Assembly: GCF_014652535.1 (NCBI RefSeq)
Contig: NZ_BMYZ01000002.1
Location: 186,001 to 250,000, forward strand
Source of the DNA: Cellvibrio zantedeschiae
GTDB taxonomy: Bacteria > Pseudomonadota > Gammaproteobacteria > Pseudomonadales > Cellvibrionaceae
DNA length: 64,000 nucleotides
Direction of reading: 5' to 3'
Below, one piece after another: positions 44,569 through 53,102 of the stretch. A program made the translations under genes and the position numbers. The notes under the pieces were generated by a model. That model was given only the letters and a program-made list of their open reading frames with translations, searched no databases and was not told where the DNA came from. Each line of letters starts with the position of its first letter. Position 1 is the first letter of the stretch.

Positions 44569-45018
44569 TTATTCGCGAGTAACTGTGCCTTTCATAAGGG
44601 CAATGTGACCAGGGAAACTGCAGAAGAATGTATAGCTACCGCCTTTGGCAATTTTATCTACCGGGAAGGTTACGCTAGTGCTTTCACCGCCACCGATTAA
44701 TGTGGTGTGCGCAATGACGCGTGCGTCGCCATCTTTCACATAGCTTTTATCTACACCAGCGCTTACACCTTCAGTCGCAACTGCTTGCGAATCTTCGGTC
44801 TTTGTTAAAACCCAGTTGTGGCCCATAACATTTTTCGCCAACTTGCCAGAGTGTTTCAAATTCACAGTGAATTTTGTGCAGGCTTTACCGATGGTAATAG
44901 CTTTGGTATCAAACTGCATGGAGTCGTTGCCTGTCACAGTAACGGCGCAATCTTCTGCCATTGCAAAGCTGGGAATAAAGGCGACAAGTGCAGGAAGTAG
45001 TAAATGTTTAATTTTCAT
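44569..45018 (-). CDS. azu: Azurin (blue copper protein)
   Basis: The 149-residue precursor has a signal peptide (cleavage after AMA, residue 21). The mature chain starts [20 protein letters not shown], close to Pseudomonas azurin. All copper ligands are present: His in VMGHNWVL, then Cys, His and Met in [15 protein letters not shown] disulfide links DC and KAC. It shuttles electrons in the periplasm, typically to peroxidase or nitrite reductase. It is monocistronic; no FNR/Anr box was clearly seen upstream. Confidence 0.97.
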   Translation of the reverse strand: MKIKHLLLPALVAFIPSFAMAEDCAVTVTGNDSMQFDTKAITIGKACTKFTVNLKHSGKLAKNVMGHNWVLTKTEDSQAVATEGVSAGVDKSYVKDGDARVIAHTTLIGGGESTSVTFPVDKIAKGGSYTFFCSFPGHIALMKGTVTRE

Positions 45019-45350
45019 AAGATGCTCCAGGTTGAGGTCATTGACATGTGGGCTAGCATTTCAGTTTGCGTTGAACTGAATATAAATAATTAGAGCGTTG
45101 CGGGCGTATGTGACAAAGCCCTCGCTAAAAAATTTCTGCGATTATCGACTCTTGTCAATAATAATCCAACCGTTTTATGGGTACCTTTTCTTTACTTTTC
45201 GTTTGCAGGTGAAGCTGCACGCCAGCCATGACTAAAGGTTTAAGTTAGGCACCTTTCGAAGCCAATCCCTTTTTCTTACTTCATTTACAGTCTTGGACAT
45301 TAAAACTTTGGGGTAGAACGGCGAGCTTGCCCATTTTTTGCTCTTTTTAC

Positions 45351-45379
45351 TTGCCTTTGGTGGGCTAAATCCCTAGTAT
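45351..45379 (+). promoter_or_regulatory. Putative rpsF promoter
   Basis: TTGCCT and TAGTAT are separated by 17 bp. This would start transcription near 45386, giving a leader of about 90 nt that contains the S6:S18-type structure. The match to consensus is moderate. Confidence 0.5.
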
Positions 45380-45425
45380 ACGCACCCCCAACCGGCCCGA
45401 AGTGTTTGATAGATAAGTCGGGCTA

Positions 45426-45470
45426 CTCCTTGTCTCACCGCAATTAGTGGGAGACTTAACCCGTAAGGAG
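45426..45470 (+). promoter_or_regulatory. rpsF leader structure, candidate S6:S18 autoregulatory site
   Basis: An outer helix pairs CTCCTT (45426-45431) with AAGGAG (45465-45470), the rpsF ribosome binding site itself. Inside it, GTCTC-CCGC (bulged A) pairs with GTGG-GAGAC around a 5-nt loop. A single-stranded CCG (45461-45463) follows, the element known to be recognised by the S6:S18 complex in bacterial rpsF leaders. The S6:S18 complex would stabilise the fold and shut off translation. Confidence 0.75.
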
Positions 45471-45476
45471 CTATAC

Positions 45477-45920
45477 ATGCGTCATTACGAAATCGTTTTT
45501 TTGGTTCACCCGGACCAAAGCGAACAAGTTCCAGCAATGGTAGAGCGTTACACCTCTGCTGTTAAAACCAGTGGTGGTCAAGTTCACCGTTTGGAAGACT
45601 GGGGCCGTCGCCAATTGGCTTACTCCATCAACAAAATCCACAAAGCTCACTACGTTTTGATGAACATCGAAGCTAGCGAAACTGTGTTGGAAGAGTTGAC
45701 CACCAACTTCCGTTACAACGACGCCATTTTGCGTAGCCTTGTAATCCGTGAAGACGGCGCTATCACCGAAGAATCATTCATCCTCAAGGCCGAAAAAGAA
45801 GGCCGTGAGCGTAAGGCTCGTCCACCACGCGCTGAGCGTCGTGATGACCTGGATGCAGATGACATGTCTGATGAAGACGATGTTGATGCTGATGAACTTG
45901 ATGAAGAGCAGGAGGTTTAA
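45477..45920 (+). CDS. rpsF: 30S ribosomal protein S6
   Basis: The 147-residue protein starts [20 protein letters not shown], the canonical S6 start. It contains [31 protein letters not shown]. The C-terminus is a long acidic tail ([21 protein letters not shown]), longer than in most S6. It pairs with S18 in the 30S platform and represses its own operon. The ATG at 45477 follows AAGGAG at 6 nt, which fixes the start against an upstream GTG. The rpsR gene starts 2 bp after its stop. Confidence 0.98.
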   Translation: MRHYEIVFLVHPDQSEQVPAMVERYTSAVKTSGGQVHRLEDWGRRQLAYSINKIHKAHYVLMNIEASETVLEELTTNFRYNDAILRSLVIREDGAITEESFILKAEKEGRERKARPPRAERRDDLDADDMSDEDDVDADELDEEQEV

Positions 45921-45922
45921 TC

Positions 45923-46150
45923 ATGGCACGTTTTTTCCGTCGTCGTAAATTCTGCCGTTTCACCGCTGAAGGCACCAAGCAAATCGACTACAAAGATGTT
46001 GAAACGCTGAAAGCTTACATCACCGAAACCGGTAAAATCGTTCCAAGCCGTATCACTGGCACTAAAGCTAAATACCAACGTCAGTTGGCTACTGCTATCA
46101 AGCGTGCTCGTTACTTGGCTTTGATTCCATACACTGACAGCCACGAGTAA
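45923..46150 (+). CDS. rpsR: 30S ribosomal protein S18
   Basis: The 75-residue basic protein has [20 protein letters not shown] and the [29 protein letters not shown] signature. It binds S6 and 16S rRNA in the platform. It lies 2 bp after rpsF and 12 bp before rplI. No priB gene is present between, as in Pseudomonas. Confidence 0.98.
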   Translation: MARFFRRRKFCRFTAEGTKQIDYKDVETLKAYITETGKIVPSRITGTKAKYQRQLATAIKRARYLALIPYTDSHE

Positions 46151-46162
46151 GGGGTAATAGAG

Positions 46163-46609
46163 ATGGAAGTTATTCTGCTCGATAAAGTAGGTAAATTAGG
46201 CGCTATCGGTGACAAGGTTACCGTTAAGTCTGGTTACGGCCGTAACTACCTTTTGCCACAAGGCAAAGCGGTTGCTGCTACTGCAAAAAACGTTTCTGAT
46301 TTCGAAGCTCGCCGCGCTGAACTTGAAGCTGCTGCTGCTGCAAAAATCGCTGAAGCAACAGCTCGTGCTGAGAAGTTGGCTGAGTTGACTGTGACTATCG
46401 CTGCTAACGCTGGTGACGAAGGCCGTTTGTTCGGTTCTATCGGTACTCGCGATATCGCTGATGCAATCACTGCTGCTGGCGTTACTGTTGCGAAATCTGA
46501 AGTGCGTTTGCCACAAGGCGTATTGCGTGAAACTGGCGCATACGAAATTGACGTGCAATTGCATGCTGAAGTGTTGCAAGCTGTTAAATTGAACGTAATC
46601 GCTGAGTAA
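46163..46609 (+). CDS. rplI: 50S ribosomal protein L9
   Basis: The 148-residue protein starts [20 protein letters not shown], then [15 protein letters not shown] (the N-terminal 23S-rRNA-binding domain). A long Ala/Glu-rich helix follows, then a C-terminal domain with [16 protein letters not shown] and [16 protein letters not shown]. It is the last ribosomal gene of the operon and is followed by a large hairpin terminator before dnaB. Confidence 0.98.
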   Translation: MEVILLDKVGKLGAIGDKVTVKSGYGRNYLLPQGKAVAATAKNVSDFEARRAELEAAAAAKIAEATARAEKLAELTVTIAANAGDEGRLFGSIGTRDIADAITAAGVTVAKSEVRLPQGVLRETGAYEIDVQLHAEVLQAVKLNVIAE

Positions 46610-46665
46610 TTAGCGCGTCTCGATTAATGTTTTTGCGAGTCAGTTTTGCTGACAAGCAAGTGAAA

Positions 46666-46730
46666 ATCGGGCACTATCGACAACCCCTTTCTTTATAAAA
46701 AAGGGTTGAAGAAGTGTCCGATTTTTTTTG
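46666..46730 (+). terminator. Terminator after rplI
   Basis: An outer stem ATCGGGCACT / AGTGTCCGAT (one mismatch) encloses an inner helix AACCCCTTT / AAAGGGTT and is followed by T8. It ends the rpsF operon about 20 bp before dnaB. Confidence 0.85.
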
Positions 46731-46751
46731 CCCAAATAAAAACCAATATCT

Positions 46752-48143
46752 ATGTCTGATACCACCTTTGAAGAGTCGCTTGCCAGCGAATTAGCCGGAA
46801 AATCCACCTTGCCCCATTCGGTTGAAGCCGAACAGTCAGTGCTGGGTGGATTGATGCTGGATAACAGCCGCTTGGATGCTGTTCTGGAAGTGGTGAGTGA
46901 ATCAGATTTCTTCCGCGAAGACCATCGCCTGATCTTCCGCATGATGGTGGATTTGCAAGAAGCCGGCGAGCCGCTGGATGTCATCACGCTCTCGGAAGAG
47001 CTGCATAAACACAATGAGTTAGAGCGCGTTGGCGGTTTGGGTTACTTGGTTGAAATGGCCAACAATACGCCCAGTTCAGCCAACATAGTTGCCTACGCCA
47101 AAATCGTGCGCGAGCGCTCCACACTCCGCCAGTTGATTGCCGCCACGTCAGAAATCAGCAAATCCAGCTTTAATCCCGCTGGTTTGGATTCTGATGATCT
47201 TCTCCAGATCGCTGAAAAACGCATTGCCGATATCGCCGAAGATCGCCCCAAAGAAGGCGGTTTGGTTGGTGTAAATGATCTTTTAAAGTCTACCGTTCAA
47301 CGCATCGACGAATTATTCCGCTCTGGTAGCGATATTACTGGCGTACCTTCGGGCATTACTGATTTGGATAGCCGAACCTCCGGCTGGCAACCGGGCGAAT
47401 TAATTATTCTTGCCGCGCGTCCATCAATGGGTAAAACCGCGCTCGCACTCAACTTTGTGGAAGGCGCGCTTTTTAGCCAACCCAAGCCCGTTCTTGTATT
47501 CAGTATGGAGATGCCGTCCAACGCGCTCGTCATGCGTATGATGTCGTCCCTTGGCCGCATCGACCAAGGCAAAATGCGTAACGGAAAATTAACGGAAGAA
47601 GATTGGCCAAAACTGTCGTCTGCCGTGCAAAAAATGAAAGATAAACTTTTGTTTATCGACGACACCGGCGGTTTAAATCCGCAAGAAATGCGCGCCCGTA
47701 TTCGCCGTATTGCTCGCGAACATGGCAACCCCGGCATGATCATGGTCGACTACTTGCAGTTGATGACTGTCGCTGGCGGCGGTGAAGGCCGTACGCAAGA
47801 AATCTCCGAAATTTCGCGCTCGCTCAAAGGCATCGCCAAAGAATTCGAATGCCCGATGATTGCGCTCTCGCAGTTAAACCGTGGCGTAGAACAGCGCCCC
47901 AACAAACGCCCCATGAACTCCGACTTGCGTGAATCGGGCGCGATTGAGCAAGACGCGGACGTTATTTTGTTTATCTACCGCGACGAATACTACAACGAAG
48001 ACAGCCCCGAAAAAGGCATCGCTGAATTAATTATCGGCAAACAACGTAACGGTGAGATTGGTACCTGTCGTGCAGCCTTTATAGGCAAATACACGCGCTT
48101 TGATAATCTGGCACCGGAATATTTCCAGAATAGCGACTATTGA
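46752..48143 (+). CDS. dnaB: Replicative DNA helicase DnaB
   Basis: The 463-residue hexameric helicase has an N-terminal collar domain (LPHSVEAEQSVLGGLMLDNSR). The RecA-like C-terminal ATPase carries Walker A ARPSMGKTALALN near residue 225, Walker B MIMVDYLQLM near 330 and the DnaB signature ALSQLNRGVEQR. It unwinds DNA at the fork. The ATG has a weak ribosome site. It lies downstream of rplI but behind a terminator, so it likely has its own promoter. No alr gene follows it here; a lipoprotein gene does. Confidence 0.98.
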   Translation: MSDTTFEESLASELAGKSTLPHSVEAEQSVLGGLMLDNSRLDAVLEVVSESDFFREDHRLIFRMMVDLQEAGEPLDVITLSEELHKHNELERVGGLGYLVEMANNTPSSANIVAYAKIVRERSTLRQLIAATSEISKSSFNPAGLDSDDLLQIAEKRIADIAEDRPKEGGLVGVNDLLKSTVQRIDELFRSGSDITGVPSGITDLDSRTSGWQPGELIILAARPSMGKTALALNFVEGALFSQPKPVLVFSMEMPSNALVMRMMSSLGRIDQGKMRNGKLTEEDWPKLSSAVQKMKDKLLFIDDTGGLNPQEMRARIRRIAREHGNPGMIMVDYLQLMTVAGGGEGRTQEISEISRSLKGIAKEFECPMIALSQLNRGVEQRPNKRPMNSDLRESGAIEQDADVILFIYRDEYYNEDSPEKGIAELIIGKQRNGEIGTCRAAFIGKYTRFDNLAPEYFQNSDY

Positions 48144-48174
48144 AAATAATTTACTTTTGTTAAGGAAAATAATC

Positions 48175-48837
48175 GTGCTGAGAGTTAATAAAATAATAGT
48201 TGTGGCATTCTTTTTTTCATTGTTTGTACTTACAAGTTGTTCGTCGCTTAGTCACAAATCGCTTCCCCAAAGTGAGTTGGTGAAATTCCAGGGCGCAACA
48301 GCTGTAGCAACAAAATATAAACCTGAAAACTTTGAAATCTTAACTGCAGGTAATATGGCCGTTGGCGGGATGCTGGGCGCAGTTTTGGGGCATGATGGCA
48401 ATGCTGTGGTAAAAGAAAATGACATTCGCGATCCAGCAGTTTCCATAAGTGCAAAGTTGGTAGAAAAATTTAAAACCACTTACGCGATGAAAATTGTGGA
48501 AAGTGATGCGGTAGCCAAAAAGGATGACCTTAAAGCTTTGGTTGTGACATATCCAAAAGTGGATTATTTGATTGATGTAAAAACCATCTCCTGGATGGCA
48601 ATCTATTACCCTCTGGATTGGACTCACTACTCAAGTGTTTATAAATCTCGTCTGCGTATCATCGATCTGAATACTTCCAAAGTTATTGCCGAAAGCGTTT
48701 GCTTAACAAATAATACGACCGATCAAAATCGACCCACTTACGATCAATTAATTGCAAATAAAGCAGCAATACTAAAAGCATTTCTCGATAAAGATGCGCA
48801 GCAATGTGTTGATAATTTTGTGGCAGATATTTTTTAA
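48175..48837 (+). CDS. Lipoprotein of unknown function
   Basis: The 220-residue protein has a lipoprotein signal (IIVVAFFFSLFVLTSC). A short glycine-zipper-like segment, GNMAVGGMLGAVLGHDGNA (about 60-78), is followed by a globular part with DPAVSISAKLVEKFKTTY and YLIDVKTISWMAIYYPLDWTHYS. I do not recognise a family. It starts with GTG at 48175 after AAGGAAAATAATC, 31 bp after dnaB; co-transcription is possible. It may be an outer-membrane-associated protein. Confidence 0.72.
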   Translation: MLRVNKIIVVAFFFSLFVLTSCSSLSHKSLPQSELVKFQGATAVATKYKPENFEILTAGNMAVGGMLGAVLGHDGNAVVKENDIRDPAVSISAKLVEKFKTTYAMKIVESDAVAKKDDLKALVVTYPKVDYLIDVKTISWMAIYYPLDWTHYSSVYKSRLRIIDLNTSKVIAESVCLTNNTTDQNRPTYDQLIANKAAILKAFLDKDAQQCVDNFVADIF

Positions 48838-48901
48838 CGCATAAATTCATAATCATCCGCCGATGGTTCAAAAACCTAGCGCTAACTAACCCAGGTTTTT
48901 T

Positions 48902-49441
48902 ATGGACAGCGACACCCGTTTCTTAGAAAAACTCCGCAGTGAAATTGCTCCCGGAAAGCTGGAATGGATTGGTTTGCGCACTGAACGGCGCGGTGAAATA
49001 AAAATTGTTGAGCGCGCGCAAGCGTTGGTCGGTTTAGGTTTGGAAGGCGATCACCGCTGTTTAAAAACGCCGGGTTCCGCACGCCAAGTTACTATCATCA
49101 GTCGCGAATATATTCATCAAATCTCGCAGCAATTGGGAAAAATTTTTATCGATCCTGTCTTGCTGCGTCGTAACCTAATCATCTCTGGAATGAATATGAA
49201 TTTGCTGCGCTTCCAGCGTTTGCAGATTGGTGAAGTCATTCTCGAAACTTCTGCGCTTTGTGATCCCTGTTCGCGAATGGACGAAAATCTGGGTAAGGGT
49301 GCTGCCGCAGCCATGTTTGGTTATGGTGGGCTTTGCGCAAAAATTATTCAGGGTGGGAAAATTGCAGTTGGCGATGCAGTTGTTCGGGTGCAGCCTGGCA
49401 AATCTTCCGTTGCCGCATCATTGAACCTTTTCGATAGCTGA
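48902..49441 (+). CDS. MOSC domain protein
   Basis: The 179-residue protein spans a MOSC-type beta barrel (LVGLGLEGDHRCLKTPGSARQVTIISREY, RRNLIISGMNMN). A C-terminal CDPCSRMDENLGKGAAAAMFGYGGLCAKI segment has the conserved Cys of sulfur-carrier/molybdopterin-linked domains. The family moves sulfur or binds molybdenum cofactor; YiiM-like members reduce N-hydroxylated bases. It is stand-alone, without a fused ferredoxin domain. Specific reaction unknown. Confidence 0.87.
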   Translation: MDSDTRFLEKLRSEIAPGKLEWIGLRTERRGEIKIVERAQALVGLGLEGDHRCLKTPGSARQVTIISREYIHQISQQLGKIFIDPVLLRRNLIISGMNMNLLRFQRLQIGEVILETSALCDPCSRMDENLGKGAAAAMFGYGGLCAKIIQGGKIAVGDAVVRVQPGKSSVAASLNLFDS

Positions 49442-49495
49442 CAGTTAATAGTTCATGCGTTCCCTTTCACGCATTTTTGCTAACAGGAATTTTCT

Positions 49496-50257
49496 ATGAC
49501 AGCCACCTACAGTCGTATCGCAATCGTCACAGGCGCAACTTCCGGTATTGGCGAAGCTACCGCCAAAAAATTTATTACTGAAGGCTATGGAGTCGTTGGT
49601 TCAGGACGCAACGGCGAAAAATTGCAGGAGCTTAAAAATGAGCTGGGCGAAGCATTTGCTTTTGTCGCTGGTGAGGCTTGGGACCAAGCAGTAATCGAAA
49701 ATTTATTTGCAGAAGCACAAACCAAATTTGGCCGAGCAGTTGATTTGGTTGTCGTTAATGCAGGCCGTGGTTTGGGCGGTTCAGTCAAAGATGCACCATT
49801 GGCCGAATTTGAAGATTTGCTAAAAGTTAACATCACCGGCGCGCTAAAATTAATGCAAAAAGCGGCAAAGGAATTCACCAAGCCTGAGCAACTAAATTTT
49901 CCCGCACACGCTAAAGATATTGTCGTTATTGGCTCAGTGGTCGGTAGAAGTGTTTCACCTTTCAGCGCCGTTTACGGTTCATCAAAATTTGCAGTTCACT
50001 CATTGGCCGAGGGTTTGCGCCGCGAAATTTGCGGGCAGGGCGTGCGAGTCACTTTGGTGGAGCCAGGCATAGTCCTCTCCGGTTTCCAAACCGTTGCCGG
50101 TTACAGCGATCAGACAGTAAAAAGTTTCCACGAACGATTTGGTCCGGTATTAATTGGTGAAGATGTGGCTGATGCTATCTATCACACCGTATCGCTTCCA
50201 GCACATATTCATATCAGCGATTTAGTGATTCGCCCGACACGTCAGGATTATCCTTGA
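49496..50257 (+). CDS. Short-chain dehydrogenase/reductase
   Basis: The 253-residue SDR has the cofactor motif VTGATSGIGEATAKKF (about 11-26), NAGRG near 88 and the catalytic YGSSK (about 160-164), preceded by the active-site Ser in GSVVGRSVS. The C-terminal part has GVRVTLVEPGIVLSG. The pattern is of a classical NAD(P)-dependent oxidoreductase similar to YdfG-type hydroxyacid dehydrogenases. The substrate cannot be inferred. It is monocistronic. GCTAACAGGAAT precedes the ATG. Confidence 0.93.
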   Translation: MTATYSRIAIVTGATSGIGEATAKKFITEGYGVVGSGRNGEKLQELKNELGEAFAFVAGEAWDQAVIENLFAEAQTKFGRAVDLVVVNAGRGLGGSVKDAPLAEFEDLLKVNITGALKLMQKAAKEFTKPEQLNFPAHAKDIVVIGSVVGRSVSPFSAVYGSSKFAVHSLAEGLRREICGQGVRVTLVEPGIVLSGFQTVAGYSDQTVKSFHERFGPVLIGEDVADAIYHTVSLPAHIHISDLVIRPTRQDYP

Positions 50258-50584
50258 GATACAAATTTCATGGATTGAAAGGCACCATCAAGATGACTGT
50301 TTGTCCTGAATATAAGTAGCTTGTATTTGCTTACAGCTCATATCACCTTTTTCTACAGCGGCAACAATCTGTAATTTAAAGTCTGGGCGTGTAATCCCGC
50401 TGGGTGCGTTTAAGCCGGCAGGTATTAGCTTTTCCAAAAAATAGCCCTATTATGTGTAAACCTATTTCAGGACGGGACCTTTATTTGGAGTTGAGCCATT
50501 ATCTGGACAGCAATGGCGCCTTAGTTTACGATCTGCTGCGCCAAAAATAACTGGATTAACAATAACTAAATTGAGGACAATCGT
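50258..50584. other. 327-bp region with a transposase relic and a tiny orphan ORF
   Basis: The left part carries a short minus-strand frame resembling the N-terminus of an IS transposase (separate entry). On the plus strand at 50452-50550 an ATG opens a 32-residue frame, MCKPISGRDLYLELSHYLDS and further, but it has no ribosome site and is probably not a functional gene. The remaining bases precede the lipoprotein gene. Confidence 0.45.
50288..50437 (-). pseudogene. Remnant of an IS transposase HTH region
   Basis: On the minus strand, an open frame of about 50 codons reads ITRPDFKLQIVAAVEKGDMS followed by CKQIQATYIQDKQSS and a stop. The RPDFKLQIVAAVEKG part is like the first helices of IS3-type OrfA (xxEFKxxxVxxxxxG), but the frame stops before the rest of the HTH. 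Upstream there are stop codons and no good start. It is probably a decayed insertion, with no detectable ends. Confidence 0.4.
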
Positions 50585-51310
50585 TTGAAAAATCTGCTTT
50601 CTTGTTCATTATTGAAATACACTTTAAAACTTTCGATGTTGGCTATCGCTGCTTTTATTATTAGTGGTTGCGCTAATACAACAGGATTAAAAAACCCTTC
50701 ACAATCTGTCATACCTCCGGGTCCAAAAAAGATTGTGGTAATGCCAATGGATGTTGAGCTTTCTTTATTAACTGCATCAGGTTTGACTGAGCCAAAAGCT
50801 GAATGGACTGAAAATGCTATTCGTTTTATGAATGCCAGTTTGAAGCAGCGTTTGGGGAAGTCTGACGGAAAAGTCGTTTTCTATAAAAGTAAAGCTGCCG
50901 ATGCTCAAAGTTCATTGTTGCAACTTGAAAAATTACATCAGGCAACGGGATATACCATTCTCACTCATGACCTAATGATGCCTTTACCTTCAAAAAAATT
51001 GGATACATCGCCAAGAACCCTGGGTCCAGCCGCTATTGAATTGAGTAAAGAAACGGGTGCCGATTATGGTCTCTTTGTCTTTGTTCGCGATACTTATACC
51101 AGTGGTGGTCGTGCTGCCCTAATGTTTTTTGCAGCGGCAGCGGGTGTAGGTATTCAAGGTGGAACCCAGGTTGGGTTTGCGTCTTTAGTTGATCTCAAAA
51201 CCGGAAATATTGTGTGGTTTAACCGTTTAATCAGTGGTACGGGCGATTTGCGTAACGAGCCTGATGCGGAAAAAACCATCTCTAACTTGCTTACTGGCTT
51301 TCCACTTTAA
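50585..51310 (+). CDS. Lipoprotein of unknown function, first of a three-gene envelope cluster
   Basis: The 241-residue protein has a lipoprotein signal with lipobox ISGC (Cys about 29). A soluble domain contains KKIVVMPMDVELSLLTASG, a Ser/Gly-rich middle, and a hydrophobic stretch GRAALMFFAAAAGVGIQGGTQVG near residue 185, typical of proteins with a membrane-inserting hairpin. The C-terminal NIVWFNRLISGTGDLRN suggests a TolB/CsgG-like or DUF799-like fold, but that is uncertain. It starts with TTG, with GAGGA upstream. The M48 protease gene follows within about 20 bp. Confidence 0.72.
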   Translation: MKNLLSCSLLKYTLKLSMLAIAAFIISGCANTTGLKNPSQSVIPPGPKKIVVMPMDVELSLLTASGLTEPKAEWTENAIRFMNASLKQRLGKSDGKVVFYKSKAADAQSSLLQLEKLHQATGYTILTHDLMMPLPSKKLDTSPRTLGPAAIELSKETGADYGLFVFVRDTYTSGGRAALMFFAAAAGVGIQGGTQVGFASLVDLKTGNIVWFNRLISGTGDLRNEPDAEKTISNLLTGFPL

Positions 51311-51331
51311 TCTACTCATCAAGTGATCACT

Positions 51332-52468
51332 ATGGACAGTAAATTAGTAGGAGTATTTTTACTTGCACTGGTAAGTGTTATGGCCAGTGCACAAGAATAT
51401 ACCGCAACTTTTAATCCGGGATATAAGCCTGAACTGTCGTCAGATGAAGGTGGTTTTTGGTATCAGGTTGATAAGCTTGAAGAATCGATCAAAGTATCAC
51501 CTGATCGAATTACCGATCCGGCATTAAATAATTATGTCAAAAATGTGACCTGCAAATTAGCTGGTGAGTATTGTCCTTACATTCGGGTTTATATTTTGCG
51601 TAATCCACACTTCAATGCGGGTATGTATCCTAATGGGATGATGCACGTTTGGAGCGGCTTGTTATTACGTACTACCAGTGAAGCTGAGTTAGCTGCGGTT
51701 TTGTCGCACGAGATAGCGCATTTCCTTCGTAGCCATCAAATTACCCAATGGCGAAAATTACGTGCAAATGCATCGGCAGCTGTTTTTGCAGATATGTTTT
51801 TGACTATGGGATTGGCCACATTGGGCGTTGTTCAGGGAGCTATGTCGTTTAGCCGTACACAAGAAACTGAAGCTGATTTGTATGGCTTACAGTTGATGGT
51901 GAAAGCAGGGTATACGCCAGAGAAAGCATCTGAACTTTGGGAGTATGTCTACAACGAAACCAAGAATGATAAGAGCAAAGAAAAAGAGAGTGTCTTTTTC
52001 GCTTCTCACCCAAAAAGTGCTGATCGTATGACGATTCTGGCAAAAAAAGCACAAGAGCTTCGCGATACAGGTCGGCAATACGAAACTAAGCAAAGTGAGT
52101 ACGTTGCCAATATTATTCCGTATTACTTTGATTTTATGAGTAACCATCTGGAGTTGCAGGATTTGGGGCGTACGCAAGTCATGCTTGAGCGACAATCAGC
52201 GGCTGGCTTTCCTTCGGCAGATATTGCTTTTTTTTATGGCGAATTAGCGAAATTGCAAACAGATAACGATGCAATTGCTATTGAGCAGTATAAAAAAAGT
52301 ATTAGCTTTCCACTGCATCCAGCAGCGGCGTATCGCGAGTTGGGTTACTTGTTGACTAAAAGTAATTCTCCCGATGCAAAAAACTATTTAGAGCACTATC
52401 TTGCTGTTGCACCTAATGCAACAGACAAAGACATGGTGCAATACTATATTGAATCTGTTAATAAATAA
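51332..52468 (+). CDS. Periplasmic M48-family metalloprotease
   Basis: The 378-residue protein has a signal peptide (VGVFLLALVSVMASA) and an M48 domain (about 30-230). The zinc motif is HEIAH in AAVLSHEIAHFLRSHQ near residue 130, and the third ligand Glu in QETEADLYGLQLMVKAGYTP near 190. The C-terminal half (about 240-378) is helical and TPR-like (DNDAIAIEQYKKSISFPLHPAAAYRELG). It resembles BepA/YfgC-type proteases that quality-control outer-membrane proteins. ATG 51332 is preferred over GTG 51323. It sits between two lipoprotein genes, an operon-like trio. Confidence 0.9.
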   Translation: MDSKLVGVFLLALVSVMASAQEYTATFNPGYKPELSSDEGGFWYQVDKLEESIKVSPDRITDPALNNYVKNVTCKLAGEYCPYIRVYILRNPHFNAGMYPNGMMHVWSGLLLRTTSEAELAAVLSHEIAHFLRSHQITQWRKLRANASAAVFADMFLTMGLATLGVVQGAMSFSRTQETEADLYGLQLMVKAGYTPEKASELWEYVYNETKNDKSKEKESVFFASHPKSADRMTILAKKAQELRDTGRQYETKQSEYVANIIPYYFDFMSNHLELQDLGRTQVMLERQSAAGFPSADIAFFYGELAKLQTDNDAIAIEQYKKSISFPLHPAAAYRELGYLLTKSNSPDAKNYLEHYLAVAPNATDKDMVQYYIESVNK

Positions 52469-52480
52469 GAGAAAATGATA

Positions 52481-53068
52481 ATGAAAAGTTTTTTATGTTT
52501 TGGTAAAAGATTATTAGTGTTGGGTGTAATTGTAATGATGAGTAGCTGCGCTACTTATGTATTGAAACCTGCAGGTTCAAGTAAAGTTAAAAATCTCAGT
52601 TTTAATACCAGCGTTAACTGGAATCAAATTCCTTCCGGTTTTGGCCCTAATACAGAAGTATGGACTGTTGATGGTGCGCTCTTGAACAGGTTGATTTTTA
52701 TTACGGGTGTTGAGTCTGGTAAAGGTATTTTTAATGACATGAACAAAGATACACCTATGCCGAAATTCAACCCTAAAGTTCTGCCTCATGAATTAAAGGC
52801 ATTGATTGAAACCTCGTTAACAAATACGAGCGGTGGTAAATATCCAGTAAAAACAACCAACCTGAAACCATTAAAAATAAACGGTAAACAAGGTGCCGGT
52901 TTTGATTTGGAGTTTTATAATGCGGATGGATTGTTGAATCGCGGCAAAGTGGTTGCAGTGATTGATGCTGATAAATTGAATGCGGTTATTTTTACTGCTG
53001 CAGCTGTTTATCACTATGATAAATACACTCCTGAATTTGAGAATATTGTAAAAACAATTCAATTCTAA
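52481..53068 (+). CDS. Lipoprotein of unknown function, third of the envelope cluster
   Basis: The protein of about 195 residues has a signal with lipobox MSSC (Cys about 23). The mature part has NTSVNWNQIPSGFGPNTEVW, a PVKTTNLKPLKINGKQGAGFDLEFYNADGLLNRGKVVAVID segment that reads as alternating strands, and a Tyr-rich C-terminus. No family is recognised. It starts 12 bp after the protease gene and ends at a terminator, so it is the last gene of the operon. It may be a partner or substrate of the protease. Confidence 0.7.
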   Translation: MKSFLCFGKRLLVLGVIVMMSSCATYVLKPAGSSKVKNLSFNTSVNWNQIPSGFGPNTEVWTVDGALLNRLIFITGVESGKGIFNDMNKDTPMPKFNPKVLPHELKALIETSLTNTSGGKYPVKTTNLKPLKINGKQGAGFDLEFYNADGLLNRGKVVAVIDADKLNAVIFTAAAVYHYDKYTPEFENIVKTIQF

Positions 53069-53102
53069 TGATTGATTGGTAGTAGCAAAAAATGAGGAAA
53101 AT

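Larger units (their letters stand above)
45019..45476. other. 458-bp region between azu and rpsF
   Basis: No coding gene is supported. It contains the azurin promoter on the left, a possible rpsF promoter near 45351-45379 and the structured rpsF leader at 45426-45470. A pyrimidine-rich stretch (TTTTTTGCTCTTTTTAC) lies near 45335. Confidence 0.55.

Noticed and set aside
44569-45476. An FNR/Anr box controlling azurin
   Set aside because: No TTGAT-N4-ATCAA site was found in the upstream region; only partial matches such as TTGTCAATAA were seen.
50452-50550. A 32-codon plus-strand frame (MCKPISGRDLYLELSHYLDS...) as a real gene
   Set aside because: It lacks a ribosome site, lies beside a transposase relic, and has no recognisable features. 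It is left as a possible fragment only.
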